A stretch of 11,579 bases of DNA, from contig DAOWCB010000017.1 in assembly GCA_030633795.1 (NCBI GenBank), positions 1-11,579 on the forward strand, given 5' to 3'. Positions 1 to 6,642 of this stretch are shown one piece after another; positions within the stretch are counted from its first letter, which is position 1, and the number at the start of each line of letters is the position of its first letter. The notes beneath the pieces are model-generated. The model had not been told where the DNA came from, did no database searches, and saw nothing but the letters and a program-made list of their open reading frames with translations. The translations under genes and the position numbers were made by a program. The DNA is from Candidatus Aminicenantota bacterium. GTDB lineage: Bacteria; Acidobacteriota; Aminicenantia; Aminicenantales; Aminicenantaceae.

Positions 1-27
1 AAAGTCTAATGAAATGGAAAGATTTTC

Positions 28-102
28 TGGTGGGCGGTACTGGATTCGAACCAGTGACACCCGGCTTGTAAGGCCGGTACTCTACCGCTGAGCTAACCGC
101 CC
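28..102 (-). tRNA. tRNA-Val (anticodon UAC), CCA encoded
   Basis: Read on the minus strand, the sequence folds into a complete 75-nt cloverleaf. The 7-bp acceptor stem pairs GGGCGGT with ACCGCCC. The D arm is GCTC/GAGT, and the anticodon stem CCGGC/GCCGG has the loop CTTACAA. The T arm ACTGG/CCAGT carries the loop TTCGAAT. The discriminator is A, followed by an encoded CCA (plus-strand TGG at 28-30). The anticodon triplet TAC reads GUA and, by wobble, other valine codons. It is transcribed away from rplU from its own promoter at about 134-162. Only 27 bases lie beyond its 3' end, so whether it belongs to a tRNA cluster cannot be seen. Confidence 0.97.
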
Positions 103-133
103 GTGTTTTGTGTGATTGTACGAGACTTTAGAT

Positions 134-162
134 AAGGTAGAGAAACCTTGGCTTTTTGTCAA
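134..162 (-). promoter_or_regulatory. Sigma70-type promoter for tRNA-Val
   Basis: On the minus strand a perfect TTGACA lies at 162-157. It is followed by a 17-bp spacer and TACCTT (139-134) as a weak -10 element. This would start transcription about 25 nt before the mature tRNA 5' end. The -35 box is convincing, but the -10 matches the consensus at only three of six positions. Confidence 0.55.
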
Positions 163-180
163 GCAGCCTGCCTGACCCCA

Positions 181-209
181 TTGACAGAAGAATAAGCATA
201 TGCTACATT
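181..209 (+). promoter_or_regulatory. Extended -10 promoter for the rplU operon
   Basis: A perfect TTGACA at 181-186 is followed by exactly 17 bp and TACATT at 204-209. A TG dinucleotide at 201-202 makes it an extended -10 promoter. Transcription should start near 216, giving a leader of about 50 nt before rplU. I see no obvious L21-type leader hairpin in that short AT-rich leader. Confidence 0.75.
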
Positions 210-265
210 TAGACATCTTTTTTATTCTTAAGATACTTAAAAAATACGGATATAAAGGGAAATAA

Positions 266-904
266 ATGTTTGCTGTGATTAAAACTGGCGGAAAACAGTT
301 CCGGGTGCAAGTCGGAGACATACTGAATGTCGAAAAACTTGATCTAGAAGAAGGTAAAAAGGTCACATTTGACAGCGTTCTTCTTATCGAGGATGACAAG
401 AATATTCTTATCGGGACTCCGGTTGTCGAAAAAGCTCAGGTTGTCGGCGAAGTTATGGAAAATTTCAAGGATAAAAAAGTCCTCGTGTTTAAGAAAAAAA
501 GGCGAAAACAGTACCGCAAAACGACAGGACATCGCCAGCTGTTGACGCGTATCAAGATTGAAGAGATCGTCTCTGGAGTGGAATCTCCCAAAAAAAAGGT
601 GCCAGCGACAAAAAAGCTCAAACCAGAAGAAGAACTGAAAAAGCTCGAGGCTGAAGTTGTCAAAAAGAAACCAACGGTAAAAAAAGAAGAGCCAAAAACG
701 GTCAAGCCAGAAAAGTCGGAAAAAAAGGTGGAGCCCAGGAAGGCCGAAACAAAGAAAGCCGAGCCCAAAAAAGCAACGCCCGCAAAGCCAGAGGCGAAAC
801 CCACCAAAAAGGTTATCCCGAAAAAAAAGACACAGGCAGAAAAACCGGCTGTGAAAAAGGCGACTTCAAAGACAAAGAAAACAACCTCAAAGAAGGAGAA
901 ATAG
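266..904 (+). CDS. rplU: 50S ribosomal protein L21 with long Lys/Pro/Glu-rich C-terminal tail
   Basis: This is a structural protein of the large ribosomal subunit that binds 23S rRNA. Residues 1-104 match the whole usual L21 length: the start MFAVIKTGGKQFRV, the middle V-GEV segment, and the basic KKKRRKQYRKTTGHRQ stretch that contacts rRNA. The protein then continues for about 108 residues of low-complexity sequence made almost only of K, E, P, A, T and V (105-212). That tail resembles the basic tails of histone-H1-like proteins and is absent from typical L21. The ATG has a GGGA ribosome-binding sequence at 257-260. It is the first gene of the operon and ends 1 bp before rpmA. The L21 assignment is near certain. 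The tail's role is unknown; RNA binding is only an inference from charge. Confidence 0.97.
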   Translation: MFAVIKTGGKQFRVQVGDILNVEKLDLEEGKKVTFDSVLLIEDDKNILIGTPVVEKAQVVGEVMENFKDKKVLVFKKKRRKQYRKTTGHRQLLTRIKIEEIVSGVESPKKKVPATKKLKPEEELKKLEAEVVKKKPTVKKEEPKTVKPEKSEKKVEPRKAETKKAEPKKATPAKPEAKPTKKVIPKKKTQAEKPAVKKATSKTKKTTSKKEK

Positions 905-905
905 A

Positions 906-1160
906 ATGGCTCATAAAAAATCAGGTGGAAGTGCGAAGAACGGAAGAGAAAGCCATTCCAAAAGACTGGGTGTCAAACGGCACGACGGCCAGTTTGTCAA
1001 GGCAGGATCCATTCTGATCCGGCAGAGAGGCACCCCGTTCAATCCCGGAGAGAATGTGGGCAGAGGAAAAGATGACACTCTTTTTGCTTTGTCAACAGGA
1101 AAAGTTCTTTTCGAGACACGGGGAAAGAAAAAGAAATTTGTCTCAGTCATACCTGCCTAG
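906..1160 (+). CDS. rpmA: 50S ribosomal protein L27
   Basis: L27 is a large-subunit protein whose flexible N-terminus reaches the peptidyl-transferase centre. The 84-residue product begins MAHKKSGGSAKNGRES and contains the conserved stretch around GSILIRQRGTPFNPGENVGRGKDDTLFA in separate pieces, as expected for a full-length L27. It starts directly at the mature AHKK sequence, so it lacks the propeptide that Firmicutes remove with a dedicated protease. A good ribosome-binding site, AAGGAG (893-898), lies inside the end of rplU, 7 nt before the ATG. The rplU-rpmA-obg order is one of the most conserved in bacteria. Confidence 0.98.
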   Translation: MAHKKSGGSAKNGRESHSKRLGVKRHDGQFVKAGSILIRQRGTPFNPGENVGRGKDDTLFALSTGKVLFETRGKKKKFVSVIPA

Positions 1161-1181
1161 GGGGATCTAACTCCACATAAC

Positions 1182-2204
1182 ATGTTCGTTGACCAGGTCA
1201 ATGTTACTCTCTGGGCCGGAAATGGTGGCCATGGATGTTTAAGCTTCCGGAGGGAAAAGGGGATACCCAAAGGCGGCCCGGACGGGGGCCGTGGTGGAAA
1301 TGGAGGGAACATATTCTTCGTTTCTGATAAAAACCTCAACACTCTAGCCTACTTACGGTATCATCCGATAAACAAAGCCAAAAAAGGCGCTCACGGAGAG
1401 GGAGGAAATCGTCGGGGGAGAAACGGGGACGATGTGTTCCTTAAGGTCCCTGTGGGAACAATAGTCAGAGAAAAGGATAAAAAGAAAGTTCTGTTCGATT
1501 TCGTCCAGGATAACCAGAAATTTCTTGCCGTTGAAGGTGGAAAGGGAGGAAGGGGAAATGCCTCCTTCGCTACTTCAACAAGGCAGACGCCCAAGTTTCG
1601 TGAAGAAGGTAAACCGGGTGAAAAAAAAGACCTGACCTTAGAACTCAAGCTCATTGCCGATGTGGGGCTTATCGGATTCCCGAATGTCGGCAAATCTACT
1701 CTTATTTCTAAAATTTCCGCGGCAAGGCCTGTGATCGCAGATTATCCGTTTACCACTCTGGTGCCCAATCTTGGAGTTGTCGATATAGATGAGTTCCGGA
1801 GTTTTGTTGTGGCGGATGTTCCCGGTTTGATCGAAGGCGCTCATCTAGGCCATGGATTGGGCGCAAAATTTCTCAGACATGTACAACGAACCAAGATTCT
1901 GGTGCATCTTATCGATGTGTCTCCCTACTCCAACCGGGATCCTGTCCAGGATTATTCAACCGTTATTGAAGAGCTCAAAGCATTTGATGACAGTCTAGTC
2001 AGAAGACCTCAACTTCTGGTGGCCAACAAGATCGACATTCTGGGAGAAGAAATCCATAGGGTGGAAAAGATAAAATCTCTTGCCCGGAAACTGGGCCTTC
2101 CGTTTTTTGCCATATCTGCTCTGAAAAGGGAGGGAATCAGGGAATTGATCATAGCAATGACTAGAGAGTTGGACGCACAGAGTGTCCAAGAAGAAAAATC
2201 ATGA
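1182..2204 (+). CDS. obg: GTPase Obg/CgtA
   Basis: Obg is a cytoplasmic GTPase needed for late 50S assembly and linked to ppGpp and growth control. The 340-residue product has the glycine-rich Obg fold at about 1-158 (GGRGGNGGN, GGKGGRGN). It is followed by the G domain with all five motifs: G1 GFPNVGKST (165-173), G2 TT (191-192), G3 DVPG (212-215), G4 NKID (282-285) and G5 SAL (312-314). It ends soon after the G domain, so the optional C-terminal OCT domain is absent. The start MFVDQV fits the family. There is no ribosome-binding sequence close to it: the nearest purine run, a G5 at 1160-1164, is about 17 nt upstream. Translation may therefore be coupled to rpmA. Its last codons overlap nadD as ATGA. 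Confidence 0.97.
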   Translation: MFVDQVNVTLWAGNGGHGCLSFRREKGIPKGGPDGGRGGNGGNIFFVSDKNLNTLAYLRYHPINKAKKGAHGEGGNRRGRNGDDVFLKVPVGTIVREKDKKKVLFDFVQDNQKFLAVEGGKGGRGNASFATSTRQTPKFREEGKPGEKKDLTLELKLIADVGLIGFPNVGKSTLISKISAARPVIADYPFTTLVPNLGVVDIDEFRSFVVADVPGLIEGAHLGHGLGAKFLRHVQRTKILVHLIDVSPYSNRDPVQDYSTVIEELKAFDDSLVRRPQLLVANKIDILGEEIHRVEKIKSLARKLGLPFFAISALKREGIRELIIAMTRELDAQSVQEEKS

Positions 2205-2857
2205 AAAAAGAGAGAATCGGGATATTTGGGGGGACGTTCAATCCCATCCATAATGGCCATGTGAAAGCAGTTCTGGAAGTCCAGAAGACATTTTTTCTAG
2301 ACAAGGTGTTAATGATTCCTTCCTACATCCCGCCGCATAAAGGAGCACCTGATGTTGCCCCTCCTTCAGACCGGCTGCAAATGGTTAAACTGGCGGTGGC
2401 GTCTTATCCTCAGTTTGTTCCCTCTCCTATTGAGATAGAGGCCAAGGGAAAATCCTATTCCATATTAACCCTGGCAAAGCTTAAACAACAATTTCCCGAC
2501 GCTGCGATGTTTTTTATTTTGGGTGTGGATGCTTTTTTAGAAATTGATACCTGGCGCGAATATAAAAAAGTTCTGGAACAGTGCCATTTCATCGTCATCA
2601 GCCGTCCTGGATACGATCTGAATGAGGCCAAAAAGCCCTTGGGAGGGAATTACGCAGAAAGGATGGTCCCGGTTTTAGAGACCACCAAACTGGACAAAGC
2701 GATGCTGCATCCTTACAAAATTTTTCTGTTGTCCATAGATGCTCTGGACATGGCCTCTAAAGATATCAGAAAAAAAATAAAAATGGGAAAATCCATAGCC
2801 GGCCTTGTGGTTGAGCCTGTGGAGGAATACATTCAAATAAACAAGCTTTATCAGTGA
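2201..2857 (+). CDS. nadD: Nicotinate-nucleotide adenylyltransferase
   Basis: This enzyme joins nicotinate mononucleotide and ATP to give deamido-NAD, the penultimate step of NAD synthesis. The nucleotidyltransferase signature GGTFNPIHNGH is at residues 10-20. Other family landmarks are PPHK (44-47), GVD (108-110) with the downstream W118, and SRPGY (134-138). The C-terminal ISSTxIR motif is present only in a changed form, MASKDIR (184-190), which keeps the S, I and R. The length of 218 aa is normal. The ATG overlaps the obg stop (ATGA), so translational coupling is likely. The product, deamido-NAD, is the substrate of the nadE system encoded further right. Confidence 0.95.
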   Translation: MKKERIGIFGGTFNPIHNGHVKAVLEVQKTFFLDKVLMIPSYIPPHKGAPDVAPPSDRLQMVKLAVASYPQFVPSPIEIEAKGKSYSILTLAKLKQQFPDAAMFFILGVDAFLEIDTWREYKKVLEQCHFIVISRPGYDLNEAKKPLGGNYAERMVPVLETTKLDKAMLHPYKIFLLSIDALDMASKDIRKKIKMGKSIAGLVVEPVEEYIQINKLYQ

Positions 2858-3234
2858 GGGAAATGAGTAAAGAAATGCCGAACAAACTGGATAAAAGGAG
2901 CCTTGCCAAACATGTGAAGATGTCCATAAAAGCAAGCCGGGAAAAAAAAGCAGAGCATATCGTAGTTCTAGATTTGCGGAATGTATCCTCTTTCACGGAC
3001 TACTTCGTTATCATGCAGGGAAATTCTACTAGGCAGAACATGGCCATCTATGAGAGCATCGAACAAAAATTGAAAAAGGAAAACATCAAGCCCTTGAGCA
3101 TAGAAGGCCGCAAAAATGCGGAATGGATCCTGATGGATTATGGGTATTTTATCATCCACATTTTTTCTAAAGAGGCCAGAGAATATTATTATCTGGAAAA
3201 ACTCTGGGGAGATGCTCCCAGGGCGGATTACTGA
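2854..3234 (+). CDS. rsfS: Ribosomal silencing factor RsfS
   Basis: RsfS binds L14 on the 50S subunit and blocks joining with 30S when nutrients are short. Family landmarks in the 126-residue product are the V-L-D-LR strand (38-42), the TDYFVI-Q-GNS block (48-58), SIEGRKNAEW (82-91), MDYG (94-97), the HIF strand (102-104) and YYLEKLWGDAP (112-122). The start is uncertain. GTG at 2854 overlaps the nadD stop (GTGA), while ATG at 2863 has GAGGG (2856-2860) only 2 nt away and ATG at 2874 has it 13 nt away. All choices keep the core domain. The nadD-rsfS pairing is common in bacteria and supports the call. Confidence 0.94.
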   Translation: MREMSKEMPNKLDKRSLAKHVKMSIKASREKKAEHIVVLDLRNVSSFTDYFVIMQGNSTRQNMAIYESIEQKLKKENIKPLSIEGRKNAEWILMDYGYFIIHIFSKEAREYYYLEKLWGDAPRADY

Positions 3235-3258
3235 TCTTTTTATTTTTAAAAAAAAATA

Positions 3259-3287
3259 TTGACTTTTTCCCTTGGAATCATTATTTT
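3259..3287 (+). promoter_or_regulatory. Internal promoter upstream of rlmH
   Basis: TTGACT (3259-3264) is followed by a 17-bp spacer and TATTTT (3282-3287), in the only real gap of the plus-strand operon. Transcription would start near 3294, about 20 nt before the preferred rlmH ATG at 3314. It would let rlmH, the dksA-like gene and comF be expressed apart from the ribosomal-protein genes. The AT-richness of this gap makes chance matches more likely. Confidence 0.5.
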
Positions 3288-3313
3288 TTATGGACAATTT
3301 TAGGAAAAATGTT

Positions 3314-3781
3314 ATGAGGATAAAAATCGTATGGCCGGGAAAAACCCGTGACCAAAACATAATGGATCTCCAGAATGCTTATCTCGAGAAAATAAACAAG
3401 CTTGAAAGGTGCGAATTGATCGAGACCAAAGAAGCTCGCGGATTAGCAGAACGGATGGAAAAGAAAATATTGGCAATAGAGGCCAATGGGCTCGAAAAAC
3501 ACATGAAAGACGATTATATTATCTGCCTGTTTGATAAAGGAAAAGAAATGCATTCTGAGGAATTTGCTCATTTTCTTCAAGAAAAAAAAGCGAATTCTGT
3601 GCACACGATTACATTTATCGTGGGAGGCTTTTTAGGTTTGGCAGACGGGATTCTGAAGAGAGCCCATTTCTTATTGTCTTTATCCAAAATGACTTTTTCC
3701 CATGAGTTGACCCGGATTGTTCTCCTTGAGCAAATTTATCGTTCTTTAACCATCATGCATAGAAGGCAGTATGCCAAATAG
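3314..3781 (+). CDS. rlmH: 23S rRNA pseudouridine1915 N3-methyltransferase RlmH
   Basis: RlmH is a SPOUT-class enzyme that methylates pseudouridine 1915 in helix 69 of 23S rRNA on assembled 70S ribosomes, using S-adenosylmethionine. From the ATG at 3314 the product is 155 aa, the family's usual size, beginning MRIKIVWPGK. The conserved blocks are LFDKGKEMHSEEFA (72-85), the cofactor-loop glycines in FIVGGFLGL (101-109) and the C-terminal LLEQIYRSLTIM (137-148) leading to a short basic end. Longer in-frame starts at 3272 and 3290 exist but add residues foreign to the family. The 3314 start has AGGA (3302-3305) 8 nt upstream and lies just after the predicted promoter. The loop reads GGFLG where many homologues have GGPEG; that position is variable. 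Confidence 0.93.
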   Translation: MRIKIVWPGKTRDQNIMDLQNAYLEKINKLERCELIETKEARGLAERMEKKILAIEANGLEKHMKDDYIICLFDKGKEMHSEEFAHFLQEKKANSVHTITFIVGGFLGLADGILKRAHFLLSLSKMTFSHELTRIVLLEQIYRSLTIMHRRQYAK

Positions 3782-3790
3782 GGGGGGAAA

Positions 3791-4147
3791 TTGAACAAGA
3801 AAGAGAAAGAAAAATATAAAAAGAGACTCTTAGAGAAAAAACAAGAGATCGTTGATGTCCTCAGTGAAGTCTATAACGAGACTATAGAAGCGGAAAACGC
3901 GGGGATTGTCATGGATATGGCGGATAAAGCAGAGAGTTCTTATACAAAAGAATTCCTGTTGAATCTTTCGGATACTGAGCGAAAACAGTTGCAGCTGATT
4001 GATGCTGCATTGGATCGGATTGAAAAATGCAACTATGGTATTTGCCAGGCATGTCAAGTTCAAATTGGCAAGAAAAGATTGGATGCTGTGCCTTGGGCTC
4101 CCAATTGTATCGATTGCCAACAAAAAGCTGAGGAAGAGTCTGCTTGA
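3791..4147 (+). CDS. DksA/TraR-family zinc-finger transcription regulator
   Basis: DksA-type proteins enter the RNA polymerase secondary channel with a coiled coil and, with ppGpp, tune promoters such as those for ribosomal RNA. The 118-residue product has a charged helical N-terminus and then DMADKA (42-47), matching the DxxDxA tip motif of DksA with its two key aspartates. A second helix follows. The C-terminal finger has cysteines at 85, 88, 106 and 109 within NYGICQAC and APNCIDC. It begins with TTG at 3791. The run of seven G at 3781-3787, which overlaps the rlmH stop, provides a ribosome-binding site with a short spacer. It is shorter than E. coli DksA (151 aa), so whether it acts as a true DksA is inferred only. 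Confidence 0.9.
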   Translation: MNKKEKEKYKKRLLEKKQEIVDVLSEVYNETIEAENAGIVMDMADKAESSYTKEFLLNLSDTERKQLQLIDAALDRIEKCNYGICQACQVQIGKKRLDAVPWAPNCIDCQQKAEEESA

Positions 4148-4887
4148 GGTTTCCTCTCCAAAAAAAAATTGGTTCTTATCTAAAGCTAGCCGAGCTTATC
4201 TTTTTTCCATCTGTGTGTGAATTATGTTCTCGTTTGCTCGAGTTCCCCGATGAAAGGATTATCTGCCGTTCCTGTCTCCAGAGATTAAAACCCCGCCGAA
4301 CTTCCTTCTGTCTCTGCTGTGGAAAATTTTTTGATGATTCGGGGGAACCTCATTTTTGTCGGCAGTGTGTTCTGCTGAGGCCTTTTTTTTCTGTGCATCG
4401 TTCATGTGGCCTGTATTTTGGGAGCTTAAAGGACACCATTATTCTGTTTAAATACCGTGGCTATCGTGTTCTCGGCAAAGCGTTGGCCACATTTGCTCTC
4501 CAGGCCTTGGGAAGAGAAGAGTCCTTGTGGTGGGGAGTGGATAACATTATTCCTGTCCCGCTCTTTCCCGAAAAACAAAAAAAAAGGGGTTTTAATCAAG
4601 CATCGGTACTGGCAAAGGAATTGGCCAGACAAAAAGATATTGAGCTGATTGAAGGCCAGCTTATCAAAGTGAAAAGGACTCCTCCCCAGACATCACTCGA
4701 GGCGTCAGATCGGCGTAAGAATCTAAAAGGGGCTTTTAAAGTTGTCCATGATCAAGGGATCAAAGGAAAAACGGTTCTTCTTGTAGACGATGTTTATACG
4801 ACAGGATCAACCCTTCAGGAGTGCAGTTTAGTGCTGATGAAAGCAGGTGCTTTGGAGGTCAAGGCTCTCACGATCGCTCAGGCCTGA
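4144..4887 (+). CDS. comF: ComF-family phosphoribosyltransferase-like protein
   Basis: ComF proteins are needed for taking up or handling single-stranded DNA in competent species, but are also common where competence is unknown. The 247-residue product has an N-terminal cysteine-rich part with pairs at 25/28, 41/44, 56/59 and 72/75 that would bind zinc. A type-I phosphoribosyltransferase domain follows, with PVPL (137-140), KRGFNQA (147-153), the TPPQTSLEASDRRKNLKGAF region, and the PRPP-binding loop VLLVDDVYTTGST (211-223). The start is TTG at 4144, overlapping the previous stop as TTGA, with GAGGAAGAG about 8 nt upstream. It is the last gene of the operon. No terminator with a good U-run is visible directly after it on the plus strand. 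Confidence 0.93.
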   Translation: MRFPLQKKIGSYLKLAELIFFPSVCELCSRLLEFPDERIICRSCLQRLKPRRTSFCLCCGKFFDDSGEPHFCRQCVLLRPFFSVHRSCGLYFGSLKDTIILFKYRGYRVLGKALATFALQALGREESLWWGVDNIIPVPLFPEKQKKRGFNQASVLAKELARQKDIELIEGQLIKVKRTPPQTSLEASDRRKNLKGAFKVVHDQGIKGKTVLLVDDVYTTGSTLQECSLVLMKAGALEVKALTIAQA

Positions 4888-4905
4888 TCCCTTCCGCTAG
4901 GGGAT

Positions 4906-4947
4906 AAAAAAAGCGCCTGGATCGACGATCAACTGATCACAGGTGCT
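4906..4947 (-). terminator. Intrinsic terminator, minus strand
   Basis: On the minus strand AGCACCTG (4947-4940) pairs with CAGGCGCT (4919-4912), including one G-U pair. The inner GATC copies (4938-4935 and 4923-4920) extend the stem after a bulged base. Seven T follow at once, so the form is that of a classic Rho-independent terminator. It lies about 175 bp past the rsmI stop, so it ends either the amidase-nadE-rsmI transcript or a separate small RNA. On the plus strand the hairpin has no U-run and would be a poor terminator for comF. Confidence 0.8.
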
Positions 4948-5069
4948 CGATGCAGAAAAGTTTGGGCCATTTTTTTACTGGTCTATATGCCTCGGAACTG
5001 TGAATGATCTTTAAAAGGAGCCATAGGACCGTTCGATCCTGTTTAAAAATCTTAGTATGTGATTGTCAA
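4906..5069 (-). ncRNA. Candidate small RNA gene between rsmI and comF
   Basis: The convergent gap of 233 bp has no protein gene. On the minus strand it contains a perfect TTGACA (5069-5064). A TTTAAA -10 candidate (5047-5042) follows after 16 bp, and about 125 bp later comes the strong terminator. A transcript from about 5035 would be roughly 130 nt. It would begin near a small hairpin, AGGA/TCCT with an inner CG/CG, and end with the terminator stem. It may equally be just the 3' untranslated region of the rsmI operon. No known RNA family is recognised. Confidence 0.3.
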
Positions 5070-5120
5070 GAATGTTGTCCCTTTTTCGAAGATCTGGATG
5101 AATTACGGCCTAGTTTAAGG

Positions 5121-5846
5121 TCATAGAGATTTTTTCTGTCGGCCCGAGACAAGGAGTGTCAATTCTCCTTTCAATGGCTTTTTTTCCAGAATTTTCAGCA
5201 GTTCTGTTGTATTTCCTCGAATAAATTCTTCATGTACCTTCGTCAATTCCCTTGCTATTACAACTCTCCTTTCACCCAAGGTTTCTTGGATGATTTTCAG
5301 GAAAGTGGGTAATTTCCTCGAAGGAAGATAAAAAATCAGAGTTGCGGATTCGTCTTTCAAAGATTCGAGCGACTTTCGTGAAGCCTCCTTTTTTGGGGAA
5401 GGAAATCCAAAAAATTGAAACCTGTGGATGGGCAATCCGGCTGCCGATAGAGCTGTCGTTAAGGCCGAGGGGCCCGGGATAGGAATAATCTTGATCCCTT
5501 GGGCCAACGCTTCTCTGATCAAAGGAAAACCCGGGTCAGCTATGCCCGGAGTTCCTGCATCGGAAACCAAAGCCACATCCTTTCCCTGCTTGAGAAAACC
5601 GATGATCTTAGGGATTCTTTTTTGTTCTTTGGGGTGGAAGTAGCTCAACAGCCTTTTTTTGATGTTGTATTTATTCAGTATTTTTATTGTCTGACGGGTG
5701 TCCTCGCATGCTATAACAAAAACGTCCTCGAGTATTTTCAAAGCTCTGATAGATATGTCATCGAGGTTGCCGATAGGAGTAGCAACGATGAATAATCTAC
5801 CGCTTGTTTTGTGGATTGGTTCCTCCAGGTTATCTGTCTCGATCAT
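5121..5846 (-). CDS. rsmI: 16S rRNA 2'-O-ribose C1402 methyltransferase RsmI
   Basis: RsmI uses S-adenosylmethionine to methylate the ribose of C1402 in the decoding centre of 16S rRNA. The 241-residue product has the tetrapyrrole-methylase-type fold. Its signatures are ATPIGNLDD (22-30), CEDTR (47-51), SDAGTPG (95-101), PGPSA (124-128), FFGFPSPKK (145-153) and RELTKVHEE (199-207). The length is a little under the 280 or so seen in E. coli because the C-terminal extension is short. The ATG at 5846 lies inside the nadE end (17-bp overlap) with no clear ribosome-binding sequence, so translation probably depends on nadE. It is the last gene of the minus-strand operon. Confidence 0.96.
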   Translation of the reverse strand: MIETDNLEEPIHKTSGRLFIVATPIGNLDDISIRALKILEDVFVIACEDTRQTIKILNKYNIKKRLLSYFHPKEQKRIPKIIGFLKQGKDVALVSDAGTPGIADPGFPLIREALAQGIKIIPIPGPSALTTALSAAGLPIHRFQFFGFPSPKKEASRKSLESLKDESATLIFYLPSRKLPTFLKIIQETLGERRVVIARELTKVHEEFIRGNTTELLKILEKKPLKGELTLLVSGRQKKSL

Positions 5847-6642
5847 AGGGATACAGGAAGTCGTGTCCGACTGTTCGTGCAGATATCTTGGGAATGGAAG
5901 GCAAATGCCGTTTGAATTCCGAGCCTTTAATCAATCCGATGATTTTTTCCACATCCTGTTTGGGAAATCCTTCAGAGATCACCTCTTTTTTCGATTTTCT
6001 CAAATCGGCCAGCTGATAAAGGATCTTATCGATTTTGGCATAGCTGAGACCGAGCTCGCCTTCGTCCGTCTGGCCTGTCCATAATCCTGCGGTTGGTTTT
6101 TTCTTGAGTATTTTTTCGGGTATCTTAAGGTGGCGGGCTAACTGACGAATTTGTGTTTTGTACAGGTCTCCCAAAGGATTGAGAGCACAGGCCATGTCTC
6201 CGTGGATCGTGCCGTATCCTAACAGCAATTCCGTCTTGTTGCTGGTTCCCAGTATAAGGGCCTTTTCCCTTTCCGAAAAATCGTACAGGATGGACATCCT
6301 CTCTCTCGCCATCTTGTTCCCTTTCAGGATCCGATTGTCAGTCGGGTGTTTTGTGTAGTAGGCATCCACCATCGGAGAGATATCTATGACATGGGATTTT
6401 AGTTTCAATCGATGGGCAATGTCCGTCGCATCCTGCACATCCCTGCCGTAAGTATTCTTATAGGGCATGATAAGGACAATAACATTTTTCGGGCCGAGAG
6501 CCCGAATGGCTAAATGGGTACAAACGGTTGAGTCCAAACCCCCCGATAGGCCGAGAATTCCTTTTGTAAAATGAAATTTGGATAATTCCTCTTTGATGAA
6601 CCGCGTGAGCAATTTTTCGGCAAATGCGGGATTAATCTTCAT
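5830..6642 (-). CDS. nadE: NAD synthetase (synthetase domain only)
   Basis: NadE converts deamido-NAD to NAD through an adenylated intermediate, using ammonia as nitrogen donor. The 270-residue product holds the ATP-pyrophosphatase loop LSGGLDST (32-39). It also has NKMARERMSILYDFSE (109-124), GTSNKTELLLGYGTIHGD (132-149) and KPTAGLWTGQTDEGELG (182-198), which bind the two nucleotides. There is no N-terminal glutaminase domain, as in ammonia-dependent enzymes. However, the gene directly upstream, overlapping by 11 bp, encodes a nitrilase-fold amidase. The pair may therefore work as a two-subunit glutamine-dependent synthetase. An AGGAT sequence lies about 11 nt before the ATG. Confidence 0.95.
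   Translation of the reverse strand: MKINPAFAEKLLTRFIKEELSKFHFTKGILGLSGGLDSTVCTHLAIRALGPKNVIVLIMPYKNTYGRDVQDATDIAHRLKLKSHVIDISPMVDAYYTKHPTDNRILKGNKMARERMSILYDFSEREKALILGTSNKTELLLGYGTIHGDMACALNPLGDLYKTQIRQLARHLKIPEKILKKKPTAGLWTGQTDEGELGLSYAKIDKILYQLADLRKSKKEVISEGFPKQDVEKIIGLIKGSEFKRHLPSIPKISARTVGHDFLYPYDRDR

Noticed and set aside
436..807. A 123-codon minus-strand open frame opposite rplU rich in F, S and G
   Set aside because: It is the complement of the lysine-rich L21 tail; repetitive AAG/AAA codons read backwards give long stop-free frames without function.
3204..3221. Strong GC hairpin (CTGGGGAG/CTCCCAG) near the end of rsfS as a terminator
   Set aside because: It lies inside the coding sequence and the T-rich stretch begins about 14 nt after the stem, too far for an intrinsic terminator.
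3272..3313. Longer rlmH starts at 3272 and 3290
   Set aside because: They overlap the predicted promoter, have no ribosome-binding sequence, and add residues outside the family's normal N-terminus.
4887..4912. ATCCC/GGGAT hairpin just after comF as its terminator
   Set aside because: On the plus strand it is followed by A residues, not T, and the stem is only five pairs.
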